Assembly: GCA_951799405.1 (NCBI GenBank) | Contig: OX637351.1 | Location: 3,690,251 to 3,754,250 of the forward strand | Direction of reading: 5' to 3' | DNA: 64,000 nt | Source: Agapetus fuscipes | Lineage: Eukaryota > Arthropoda > Insecta > Trichoptera > Glossosomatidae | Notes under the pieces: model-generated | What the model was told of the DNA's origin: nothing | What the model saw: only the letters and a program-made list of their open reading frames with translations | The model's database searches: none | Shown here: piece after piece, positions 1 to 8,390 of the stretch | Layout: every line of letters starts with the position of its first letter | Position numbering within the stretch: position 1 is the first letter of the stretch | Made by a program: the position numbers and the translations under genes

Positions 1-1420
1 GTTCTCGACAACAGGAGGCCGTTATTATGTCTCTCTGTGAAGCACTGTCTAATAAAGCGCGAATAGTGTGTCTTTGACCCCGCTTGTCTAAGATTACACA
101 ACAAACAGTTCCTAGTAAAACTGTAGATTCTACCTCACTAGAATTAGGGCCCATAGCACAAAGCGCTAAGGGCTCCGCCTTTTCTTCGGCCGCGGCTTGC
201 AAATTCAAGTTGAAATGCAGGCTAGTATGGTGGGATCGATTACAAACGCTGCATCTTCCCTTTGATTTACAATTCTTGAGATTATGCATCGTACTTAGAC
301 AATTGACACATAATTTCTTTGATTTTATAAAATTGTACCTTTCCCGAGCGTCCAGGATAGTGTATTTCGGACACTGGTACAACTTTGAGTGGTTGTTATC
401 TCCGCACAACAAACATTTGTCAGTATTAACTGTCACAAATGCCCTAACGTTTTTCTGGGAAGCTGAGGGCTTGCGCGGCATCGCGTTAATTTGATTGTTA
501 ATTTTACTGCTTCTACTTCCGTTTGCGCGCTGTAGTATTCGCGAGTAATTTCTCATGAATTCCACAAATTTTACTGAATCTACTGAGTCTGGAGAATCTT
601 GTATAGAAACTTCAAAAGCCTTAATCGTATCCATGTCGAGTTTCTTACACGCAATGTGTATGAATATAAAGTCTTCTAGATTCTCCATGTTCAACTGTTT
701 GATTGCAGCAGTTAAACCTGAAAATAGATCAATAAAGTCCTCCAAGTTTGAGGCAGATGGTTCCTTTACTGCAGGAATATTTAACAATTTCTCTAGATAA
801 GTTGTTGCCAGAACGCGCTTATCGTTGTATTTCTTGACCAACGAATTCCATAAAATTGTATAATTTTGAGCAGTTGGCAATAAATCTTGGCAAATGCTTT
901 GAGCTTTTCCTACCAGTTTTCCAACTAAATATTGAATCTTTTCACCTTCCGTTAGACTGTCATTCTCATGGACCATAGATTTAAAATTTTCATAAAACAC
1001 CGGCCAATTGTTTACATCTCCGTTGAAGGCACACAGCTCTAATCGTGGTAGTTGGATGCTCCTTTTTAAAGGAATATCATTTGCACTTGAGGATTTTGTT
1101 GTGTCTTTTAAATTCTCGTAAGTATATTTAATTTCAGCGTATAAATCTTCAAATGTCAGAATAATATTATTATCTGATGCTTCATCTTCCTCACTTTCTG
1201 CAATTAAATCATTTTTTTCTTTTACCAGTAATAAAAATTCTTTACGCCAGTTGTCAATGCCTGCCGCGTGCACTTTAAATTTACGCAAATAAATTTCTCC
1301 CAAATGAATTGAATTAATGGTATCGAAAATGCATTGTGCCCGTTCCAAGTACGTCTCTATCTCATTCTGGAGGCGCTCCTTACGTCGTTGAAATGCCCGT
1401 TTCTCGCGTTCTGACGTCAT
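1..1420 (-). CDS. BEL/Pao-type LTR retrotransposon gag-pol, 5' part (runs off window)
   Basis: An uninterrupted minus-strand reading frame of about 473 codons begins at the ATG at 1420-1418 and is still open at base 1. In order it shows a charged N-terminal region (residues 1-110), a DUF1759-like gag segment opening with LPRLELCAFNGD (about 120-290), three Cys/His knuckles (CLLCGDNNHSKLYQC, then CVNCLSTMHNLKNC, then CSVCNRSHHTSLH, about 345-410), and an aspartic-protease start LLDSASQ (about 455-461). This order is that of BEL/Pao Gag-Pol, which forms the particle and then processes itself. Protease remainder, RT, RNase H and integrase would lie to the left, outside the window. There are no stops or frameshifts, so the copy looks young. 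The active-site triad reads DSA rather than the commoner DSG. Confidence 0.88.
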   Translation of the reverse strand, partial: MTSEREKRAFQRRKERLQNEIETYLERAQCIFDTINSIHLGEIYLRKFKVHAAGIDNWRKEFLLLVKEKNDLIAESEEDEASDNNIILTFEDLYAEIKYTYENLKDTTKSSSANDIPLKRSIQLPRLELCAFNGDVNNWPVFYENFKSMVHENDSLTEGEKIQYLVGKLVGKAQSICQDLLPTAQNYTILWNSLVKKYNDKRVLATTYLEKLLNIPAVKEPSASNLEDFIDLFSGLTAAIKQLNMENLEDFIFIHIACKKLDMDTIKAFEVSIQDSPDSVDSVKFVEFMRNYSRILQRANGSRSSKINNQINAMPRKPSASQKNVRAFVTVNTDKCLLCGDNNHSKLYQCPKYTILDARERYNFIKSKKLCVNCLSTMHNLKNCKSKGRCSVCNRSHHTSLHFNLNLQAAAEEKAEPLALCAMGPNSSEVESTVLLGTVCCVILDKRGQRHTIRALLDSASQRDIITASCCRE

Positions 1421-1856
1421 GTTTTAAATTTGGCTTTAATAAATTAAATTTGATAAAATTAATAATAATTTTTACTAATCCCGTACGTACAAGTCCTTAT
1501 AAATTGAAGTAGCAAAGAAAGAAGAAGGTTATAATAATTTTATCAAAATGTAAACAAATAATGTAAACAAAGAAAGTAAACAATGCTAGTACCTAGGTAG
1601 TTACTTATACCGCGGGCTTAATTCGAATGTACCTAAAATGCAAGAGATAGGTATACCTACAAGGCAATTAAATAATTAACCCGCACTTCGATTCCAAAGC
1701 GATATTTATGATAATAATGTATGAACGCGTCACGAATTGTAGCAATAAAAATGGCGAATATTTTTTTTTGAATCCGATTTCAAACTATAAGAATCTGAAT
1801 TAATATTACGTGAATCTAATTTTTAATTTACGATCCGGTTCGAAGGACCAAAATTA
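1421..1856 (-). promoter_or_regulatory. BEL/Pao leader with candidate primer-binding site
   Basis: Untranslated leader between the LTR and the gag ATG. On the minus strand TGGTCCTTCGAACCGGATC (1832-1850) starts with TGG, six bases inside the proposed LTR end, and its complement ends in GGACCA preceded by a TTCGA, as a tRNA 3' end would. The rest is AT-rich leader. The tRNA identity is not assigned. Confidence 0.5.
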
Positions 1857-2249
1857 TGATAACGCCAAGTTTGACGCTATCATGTGGAATGCGAGGGGGA
1901 GGATTTGAGATCGCAAACTGGTTCTCGATTATCGCGATCGGACGAACTGCCCAACAAATCTGTCTAGGCAGCCAACCAATGGAACAAGGGGGAAGGAATC
2001 ACGGAATCAAATGGTCTGGACTCACCTTATCTCCAATGGATGCCTCTTTCGCGGAGCACTGGTCGCGTTTTTGTGTGTGGTTTCTCCTTCGTTCGCGCGC
2101 GGTGTACACTGCGATGGACACGTCTATCCAAGGCCGCGTATGAAGAAGTACTGGCTGGAGACAGGTGATTGGGCAAATCGGATAGGTCAGATTATAGGCA
2201 CAAGGACAAGGATTTTATGGCCAGCTACCCATAACAAACCTACCTAACA
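1857..2249 (-). repeat. Candidate 5' LTR of the BEL/Pao element
   Basis: Read on the minus strand the segment starts TGTTAGGTAGG and ends GTTATCA, giving TG...CA termini, and is followed by the candidate primer site. It is richer in GC and CpG than its surroundings. The second LTR is outside the window, so the ends are inferred. Small ORFs on the plus strand here (1856-2143, 2011-2247) are not coding. Confidence 0.5.
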
Positions 2250-2267
2250 GTTCGCCCAAACAACCAT

Positions 2268-2290
2268 ATTAGATTAGATTAGATTAGATG
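2268..2290 (+). repeat. Short (TTAGA)n tract
   Basis: Four to five TTAGA units next to the BEL/Pao LTR. It resembles the tail of the 260-bp repeat but has no body attached. The BEL/Pao element probably landed beside or in an old tail. Confidence 0.6.
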
Positions 2291-2499
2291 TTAGATCTCC
2301 ACGCATTTTTGTACGACGCGAATGGCAGTGAACAGAATCCATGTGAACAAAGCAGCGTTGGTGAGAATTTTTGAACAAGTCCTTTAATTTTCTATCCCCA
2401 TGGCTCTCAAAGGGTGAACCAACATTTGGAGAAGGTCGATGACTTGCACTTTCCCAAGATGTTGAAGACCAACCCGATTCGTTATCCTTTTTCTTTTTG

Positions 2500-2830
2500 T
2501 TCTGCGTGTATTCTGTCAGTTCCGTTGGAACACATCAATATTGTTATATCTTTTGCAATGTCAGGATTCTAAATCAATGTGCAATTTATTATTTAAGATT
2601 TATTTTACACAACGTCGGTTTATATTGTACTGTCGGTTTTCTAGCTCTTAGTTTATCGACTTCACGGCTAAATGTTTCAATGGACCTGGCCTCTCACACA
2701 ATTGCGGTCAAAATATATAGCGTCTAAACAGACGTCTCTCGCATATTCCAGACCCTTCTATAGTAAACCTCTCTACACATCTCTGTATTGTTCCATACTA
2801 TTCTAGCCAGGGCACAAGCACACATTCAAT
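2500..2830 (-). repeat. LTR-like fragment (family also at 12.2, 14.3, 41.3 and 52.4 kb)
   Basis: Read on the minus strand it has a TATA-like GCTATATATTTTG followed, about 150 bases on, by AAAATAAATCTT, a polyadenylation-signal region, as in an LTR. It shares GACTTCACGGCT and the GACGTCTCTCGCATATTC stretch (on the plus strand) with the other copies. Ends are not definable here. Confidence 0.45.
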
Positions 2831-2910
2831 CTCACAGTAGACTATACTAAAGGCGGACACACACATATAAGCAAGCCACGCAATCGGACTCATAAGTTCG
2901 TAACACTATA

Positions 2911-3035
2911 ACCACAATCTAAGTTGCAAAGATATATTAAATAAATGCTCACAAGCAGACACGTGTAAGTTCGCGCGTACACATGCCGCATGTGAACTTA
3001 CAACATAAATACTCAATCTCAAATCAATATTTCCA
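2911..3035 (-). repeat. 260-bp repeat, truncated copy
   Basis: Contains the 3' half of the repeat (CTAAGTTGCAAAGATAT through the CATGCCGCATGTGAACTTAC block) with the 5' half missing. Confidence 0.7.
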
Positions 3036-3238
3036 TTCAATTCGGGCTCACTCTTCAGTAGGGGGTCCTGCATAGTATACCTATTTCCCAAGGACATTCC
3101 AAGGACGGTTGTACTCGGTTCTGGAATTCACTACCAAGTCTCGCACAAAAACAATAGAGACTAGCTATATCTAGTAGGTATTCCAGCGTTCCAAGAAAAT
3201 GCATTCCAGGGAGATGGGAAAACTAACAGAGAACAGTA

Positions 3239-3478
3239 CCCTTAGTACGAGTTGCAAAACTTGAGTAATGTAAAGTTTACGGCAATTATTATTAAAGAGT
3301 GATTTCCGCCAAAATCTGCCGTTTTTGTTTGTTTGAACTTGATTTTCTTCATCACTGTAACTCTTTTTGCTAAGACCATAAAGTGTAAGAAACAAAAACG
3401 TCAGATTTTGGGAGAAATCGCTGTTTGATATTTTCCGTAAACTTTACTTTTCTCAAGTTTTGCAACTCGTACTAAGGA
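3239..3478. mobile_element. Fold-back MITE, Tc1/mariner type, copy 1
   Basis: Terminal inverted repeats of about 40 bp (CCCTTAGTACGAGTTGCAAA at one end and its near-complement at the other) are flanked by TA on both sides, the mariner-type target duplication. The two arms continue as an imperfect inverted repeat through AAAATCTGCCGTTTTTG / CAAAAACGTCAGATTTT, so most of the element can fold into one hairpin. A second copy lies at 61802-62037. Internal ORFs are not coding. Confidence 0.8.
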
Positions 3479-3516
3479 TACCGTGGAACCTCTTTTAACG
3501 AGTAATTCGCATAACG

Positions 3517-3712
3517 ATCTAATCTAATCTAATCTAAGTTGCAAAGATATGTTACATTGGAGATTCACATTACATGCATTCTCACAACCAGACATGTACA
3601 AGTTCGCGCTTGCACATGCCTCATGTGAGCCTACAACATAAAAACCAAATCTCAAATGGACATACACCCTGCAACTCTTGCCGTCCTTCCCTGTAACAGG
3701 GGTGATAATAAT
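3517..3712 (-). repeat. 260-bp repeat, subfamily A, 5'-truncated
   Basis: Starts with three TCTAA tail units and runs through the A body to CCTTCCCTGTAACAGGGGTGA, then abuts LINE-S sequence. Confidence 0.85.
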
Positions 3713-3716
3713 AATT

Positions 3717-4029
3717 CAGTGGACAGTTAACGAATGTGAGTTGAGTAAAGTATGTACGGTTGAAATGGCTTACCTGAGAGCAATGACTAGAAAAACACTG
3801 AATGATAGAGTCCGCAATGATTGGGTGATGAACGAGTGTGGTATAAAAGAAAATCACAATGAGATGTTTCGGACATCTTGAAAGAATGGATGATGAACGA
3901 ATATCGAAGAAAGTGTACAGAGGAACTGTCAGAGGAAAGCGTGGAAGTGAAAGAGCGAGGAAGGAATGGATAGACCAAATAGGTGAGATTGCGAAAGAAT
4001 GGAACCAGCAGAGTGAGAATAAGAGAATA
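3717..4029 (+). pseudogene. LINE-S (RTE-like) reverse transcriptase C-terminal fragment, broken
   Basis: Translations in shifting frames match the RT C-terminal region also seen at 29816-30322: TVNECELSKVCTVEM, then CFGHLERMDDERISKKVY and WIDQIGEIAKEW. A frameshift separates the two blocks, and a 260-bp repeat inserted at 4038-4296 cuts off the last residues, which resume at 4305. Confidence 0.75.
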
Positions 4030-4037
4030 GTATGTAT

Positions 4038-4296
4038 CTAATCTAATCTAATCTAAGCTGCAAAGATATATATCATTTAAGATTCACATTAAATGCATTC
4101 CCACAAGCAGACATGTATAATTTTGCGCTAACACATGCCGCATGTGAACCTGCAATATAAAAACCCAATCTCAAATGAACATAAGCCCTGCAACTCTTGC
4201 CGTCCTTCCCTGAAACAGGGGTGACATTGGCAAAGTGAACCATTTTTTTACAGTATGGGTGGTCAGCCGCATACCAACCTATAAGTCAAGGAACCT
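4038..4296 (-). mobile_element. 260-bp repeat, complete copy with TSD
   Basis: The cleanest example of the unit. An 8-bp duplication GTATGTAT flanks it at 4030-4037 and 4297-4304, and removing it rejoins the LINE-S reading frame. On its own strand it begins AGGTTCCTTGACTTATAGG and ends with three to four TTAGA units, which fixes the unit at about 259 bp. Confidence 0.92.
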
Positions 4297-4304
4297 GTAT
4301 GTAT

Positions 4305-4425
4305 GAAGAAAGTAATTAATGTTGAAGAGATGAAAGAGGTATGCAAGGACAGAAAAAAGTGGAGACGCATCTGCGGAGGTAACGGCCACCCCTAGTGGAA
4401 CGGTGGAAGGATACAGTAAAGAGTT
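4305..4425 (+). pseudogene. LINE-S 3' end
   Basis: Continues the RT C-terminus (MKKVINVEEMKEVCKDRKKW) after the inserted repeat and ends in the LINE-S 3' signature CCACCCCTAGTGGAACGG followed by GGATACAGT, shared with the copies at 22.8 and 29.8 kb. Confidence 0.75.
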
Positions 4426-4695
4426 TATGTTTTTTTTTTGTTATTTAAAACCTTTTATCAGATCGTCAACAACACTTGAGTTCAACTCGACCTTCAAGAA
4501 AAATGTTTTGTTCTGTAAATTTTCGTATATAAATTAAGAAATTATCAGATTTTTTATTAAGAAACCATTGTTATGTTAATTTGACAATCATTTTAAGAAG
4601 TTTTCACATTCACTGAACTCTTAACGAAAACATTATTTTTTTGGAAAAAATATTGAAGTGAAAATACTGAATAAAATAACGAAGCTTTTTACGGT
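4426..4695. other. AT-rich, nothing recognised
   Basis: No motif, tail or reading frame that I can place. Confidence 0.5.
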
Positions 4696-4697
4696 TC

Positions 4698-5000
4698 GGT
4701 TGCAACGACCAAGCTTGCAGAGGGCTGTTGAGGTTTAATTCGTGCATACATTGAAACGATCATTCCGTCGGTTTGTAATCTAGTAGTAAACACATCTGAC
4801 TCGTAAATGGAAGGTTGTGGGCTCGAATCCCGGCGGAGCACAAAAAAATATACCATTAATATTTTCAAATATGCTCTTCGCTGGGTGAAAAATTCAAATA
4901 CCTTTACCAAAGACGGTCACTAATGGTCCACTCAGCTTTACAGCAACTGGATCTTGCTTGACAATTGGCGCTTTCTACAGCGACGACAAAGCTCGCATAG
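4698..5000 (+). repeat. SINE-T1, tail of one copy then a second copy
   Basis: 4698-4740 holds GACCAAGCTTGCAGAGGGCT from the 3' part of SINE-T1. From 4764 a second copy has a degraded tRNA-like head (GTAATCTAGTAGTAAACACA, then GGCTCGAATCCCGGCGGAGCAC) and the T1 body GGTGAAAAATTC...TTGGCGCTTTCTACAGCGACGAC. Confidence 0.75.
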
Positions 5001-5019
5001 TCATAAGTCAATCGACATA

Positions 5020-5112
5020 CTTCTTTCATTTCCTCCAGAGTCATAACCTACTTGATACAGGCGCTCCTTTTATTATGACTCTGGATATTCCATTCATTCG
5101 CTATTTCGCATT
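5020..5112 (-). pseudogene. LINE-R 3' coding fragment
   Basis: On the minus strand it matches the C-terminus of the LINE-R ORF (ATATCCAGAGTCATAATAAA ... GTTATGACTCTGGAGGAAAT). Confidence 0.7.
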
Positions 5113-5149
5113 TAATTCGGATGATGATTTCAAAATAATTAATTTATTC

Positions 5150-5163
5150 GGGGGGGGGGGGGG
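5150..5163 (+). repeat. Poly-G tract (14 bases)
   Basis: Uninterrupted run of G in an AT-rich context; capable of G-quadruplex formation and prone to assembly error. Confidence 0.9.
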
Positions 5164-5511
5164 TAATTGTATTAATATGATCTTGCCGACATGAAATGGT
5201 TCACTTGATATCTAATTAAAATTAATTAATTTGATTAATCGACTTCTCAGAACGGACCTGCAAAAGTTAACCCCTGCCCGACCGTCGACGGACAAATTTG
5301 AGTTACCGCAGTTAAGGACAACCTTTTATTCATTTTTTTTTTGTAATGCAAGCATTTTACAAAAAAAATACTTTAATCTAATTTGCAAGGATGTATTAAC
5401 ATTACACATTGGATTCAGAAAGCTCAAGACAGAGATAGATGGAAAGATTTGGGGGAGGCCTATGTCCATCAGTGGACGGAGATGGCTGCGTAAGTAAAGT
5501 AAGTAAGGTAA

Positions 5512-5733
5512 AGGTTCATATTTAATGCACGCCCGCAAACGTGGACAAGTGTAAGTCGCGCTTTCAAACATACAAAATAAAAATCGAAGCCTCAAATGAA
5601 CAAAATCCCTTGCAACTCTTGACGCTCTTTCCTAGAACAGGGGGGACATTGTTAAAAATGAAAAAAAATAATTTACAGTTTGGGTGGTCAATCTTATAAC
5701 AACCTATAAGTCTGGTTACAAAAATTATAGTAT
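5512..5733 (-). repeat. 260-bp repeat, old diverged copy
   Basis: Recognisable by TGCAACTCTTGACGCTCTTT, ACAGGGGGGACATTG and AACAACCTATAAGTC; the tail is lost. Confidence 0.7.
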
Positions 5734-5828
5734 ACCTACATATTAGTATCTAACTTAAGTAAAAACATATAATGAACGTTAAAATTCTATAAAAATAAAT
5801 AAAACCATAAAAATGAACGTATGAAAGT

Positions 5829-5905
5829 ATGCTTTTGGCTGGGTGAAAAATTCATATACCGAAGACCGGTCACTAAAGGTCCATCCAGCCTTACAGCAAC
5901 TCTCG
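5829..5905 (+). repeat. SINE-T1 body fragment
   Basis: GGCTGGGTGAAAAATTCATA through GGTCCATCCAGCCTTACAGC. Confidence 0.7.
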
Positions 5906-6003
5906 CCTCGCCACCAACTCTAACCACTCGCGTGATCGGAGAGAAGGAGGATGCCGAGCGCGTAAGGCGAAGGCTGAACACGACCCGCCAAAATGTAGTT
6001 ACT

Positions 6004-6695
6004 GTAGATAAGCAACATTGGGCGCGGATAGTACTTGGATGGGTGACCGCTCAGATACACCGCGTGTCGTTGGCATCTTGGACCGGTCCGTAGTCCAGTG
6101 GCAACACTTCGGACTCGTAAATAGAAGGTTGTGGATTCGGATCCCGGCGGAGCACAAAAAATATACCATTTTTATTTCGAATTAAAATTTATTTAAAAAA
6201 TGTAATTTGTCGTGTATGTTCCTTGACTTATAGGTTGGTATGCGGCTGACCACCCATGCTGTAAAAAGGGTTCACTTTGCCAATGTCACCCCTGTTACAG
6301 GGAAGGACGGCAAGAGTTGCAGGGTGTATGTCCATTTGAGATTGGTTTTTATGATGTAGGCTCACATGAGGCACGTGCAAGCGCGAACTTGTACGTGTCT
6401 GGTTGTGGAAATGCATGTAATGTGAATCTCCAATGTAACATATCTTTGCAACTTAGATTAGATTAGATTAGAATGCGCTCTTCGCTGAGTTGAAAAATTC
6501 ATAAACCTTTAACAAAGACCGGTCACTGAAAGGTCCATCCAACCTTACAACAACTGGGTCTTGCTTGAGTATTGGCGCTTTCTAGAGCGACGACCACAGA
6601 TCACGGAATATAACGCGACGACCAAGCTCGCAGAGGGCTCTTGAGGTGTGATACACACAAAAACAGCGCTCACCAAATAAATCATCCTAATATTA
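6004..6695 (+). repeat. 5S-tRNA chimeric SINE, interrupted by a LINE-R tail
   Basis: 6004-6073 matches the 3' two-thirds of animal 5S rRNA (TTGGGCGCGGATAGTACTTG, ATGGGTGACCGC, ACCGCGTGTCGTTGGC). After ATCTTGGACC the SINE-T1 tRNA-like head begins at 6084 (GTCCGTAGTCCAGTGG as A box, GGATTCGGATCCCGGCGGAG as degraded B box). The body breaks at 6180 and resumes at 6472 (GCGCTCTTCGCTGAGTTG) after an inserted 260-bp repeat, ending in an (ATT)n tail. Confidence 0.8.
6179..6471 (+). repeat. 260-bp repeat, subfamily A, inserted in the chimeric SINE
   Basis: A short stretch of LINE-R 3' UTR (AAATGTAATTTGTCGTGTAT) precedes CCTTGACTTATAGG, and four TTAGA-type units close it. GAAT is repeated at both junctions and the SINE body is continuous without it. 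Confidence 0.85.
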
Positions 6696-6726
6696 TTATT
6701 ATTTTTTTTTTTTATAGTTTAGTTTA

Positions 6727-6955
6727 ATGAATGGAATATCCAGAGTCATAATAAAAGAAGAGCTTGTATGAAGAAGGTTATGACTCTGGAGGAAATGAAA
6801 GAAGTATGTAAGGATAGAAAGAAATGGCGGTTGATCTGTGATGTTGGCGGCTGGGGTTTGTTAAAGTAAAATTGGTTTTGTGATTTAGTTTTTTATGTCA
6901 ATGTATATATTGTTATTTTATTGATTTTAAAAATGTAATTTGTCATGTATGTTCC
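6727..6955 (+). pseudogene. LINE-R 3' end: C-terminal codons and 3' UTR
   Basis: Encodes CMKKVMTLEEMKEVCKDRKK in one frame, as in the long LINE-R copy at 56 kb, followed by an AT-rich 3' UTR that leads straight into the 260-bp unit. Confidence 0.8.
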
Positions 6956-7180
6956 TTGACTTATAGGTTGTTATGCGGCTGACCACCCATACTGTAAAAA
7001 AATTGGTTCACTTTGCCAATGTCACCCCTGTTTCAGGGAAGGACGGCAAAAGTTGCAAGGCTTATGTTCATTTGAGATTGGGTTTTTATATTGTAGGTCC
7101 ACATGCGGCATGTGTTAGCGCGAAATTATACATATCTGCTTGTGGGAATGCATTTAATATAAATCTTAAATGATATATAT
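6956..7180 (+). repeat. 260-bp repeat (LINE-R terminus), 5' portion
   Basis: Starts CCTTGACTTATAGG and continues to AATCTTAAATGATATATAT, where LINE-J is inserted. The missing end, TATCTTTGCAGCTTAGATTAG with five tail units, reappears at 11567-11607. Confidence 0.88.
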
Positions 7181-7739
7181 TGCTTCTAATATCACCGTTT
7201 GCGCCGTGATAATAGATCGACCCGCTATAAGTTGTTTTTATTATTTAAACATAGTTTTTTGTGTTTCATGTGAAGTAAATTACTATACAAACCTATTTTA
7301 AAGTGTTCTTCTTCACATATGGACTACTTAAAGACATCAAACATCAGTGCGAACATTGATTGACAACTTCTCATGTACCGCTTTTTTGCCGCCAACTCAG
7401 CCGTCAAAATCTTTGCTGTCAAAATCTAATCAACCGTTATAATATGAATTACATACATTAAAACAAATTACAATAAATTACAATTCATTATTCGACTAAT
7501 TACTAAACGAAATCTAATAAACTACACCTGTGTTAAATTTTTGGAGTTAAATAAATAACTACTACATACTCCTTTGATACTTGTCACATATAGCTCAGCT
7601 ACAGGGTTACTACAAGTTATCTGCGCCTTATCCTACTTTTAATAAAATAGAACTCCTTGCACAATCCATCCATATTAGTGCACAAAAGGTGTCATAATTT
7701 GGCTACTGACTGATACATAATATTTATCTTACTATCAAT

Positions 7740-8390
7740 ATGGCTCAAGATTTTCTCGCCAAAGCCAACCTTATCCTCCAGACACTCAATAAAGTTATTT
7801 TGGACACTGGTAATAAATTCACAAGAGACCAGTTAAATAAAATAGTTCCACTAACAACTGAACTATCGGGCGCTGTGGGAGCCATGGCAGTTGAAATAGG
7901 TCGCCTTGAGGGTGAGACCTCGACATTAAAGTCAGCACCTAAGCCATGCAATGATTCGAGTGATCTGATTGGGGCACTGACTGAAATGAAAGAGCGTGAA
8001 GTTCGCTCGAAGAATTTAATAATTTATAATATTCCTGAGGCTGCTGACAATGGGAACGAGGAATCATTCGTGAAGAACCTGCTAGATGATACAGCTCAAT
8101 CAGATTTGGATGTGATACGCTTGCATCGCCTAGGGCTACCATCAACGGGTAAAATTCGCCCTATCAAAGTCATACTACAAAACTCGGAGGCGGTTAAAAA
8201 GGTCATGATGTCACGGCGTCGCCGAAATGATGATATAAAAATAAAACCTGACCTTACCCAGTATCAAAAAAAATACCTAGCAGAAAAATGGAAGGAGTTG
8301 GACAACAGGAAGGCCGCTGGAGAAGTGAATTTGATAATGAAGTTTAGAGACGGCGTTCCATACATCTTCAAAAATTCGCCAAAAAACTAA
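7740..8390 (+). CDS. LINE-J ORF1: RNA-binding ORF1p-like protein
   Basis: 216 residues. A helical N-terminus (about 1-75) is followed by a heptad-like stretch and an RRM-like core: RSKNLIIYNIPEA (about 90-102), VIRLHRLG (about 124-131) and RPIKVILQNSEAVKKVM (about 139-155). The basic C-terminal third includes RRRRNDDIKIKPDLT. This resembles LINE ORF1 proteins, which coat the element RNA and act as nucleic-acid chaperones. The ATG at 7740 is the first in frame after the 5' UTR. The last codons form the heptamer A AAA AAC immediately before TAA, which points to -1 frameshifting into ORF2. Confidence 0.8.
   Translation: MAQDFLAKANLILQTLNKVILDTGNKFTRDQLNKIVPLTTELSGAVGAMAVEIGRLEGETSTLKSAPKPCNDSSDLIGALTEMKEREVRSKNLIIYNIPEAADNGNEESFVKNLLDDTAQSDLDVIRLHRLGLPSTGKIRPIKVILQNSEAVKKVMMSRRRRNDDIKIKPDLTQYQKKYLAEKWKELDNRKAAGEVNLIMKFRDGVPYIFKNSPKN
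8381..8390 (+). promoter_or_regulatory. Candidate -1 ribosomal frameshift site, A AAA AAC TAA
   Basis: In the ORF1 frame the codons read CCA AAA AAC TAA, so AAAAAAC sits in the X XXY YYZ phase needed for tandem -1 slippage. After slippage the next codon is CTA at 8387, and the frame runs without a stop through the endonuclease and RT. No strong downstream stem-loop was obvious by eye. Confidence 0.65.

Noticed and set aside
84..800. Plus-strand ORFs opposite the BEL/Pao gag region
   Set aside because: The minus-strand frame shows gag, zinc-knuckle and protease motifs over the same bases.
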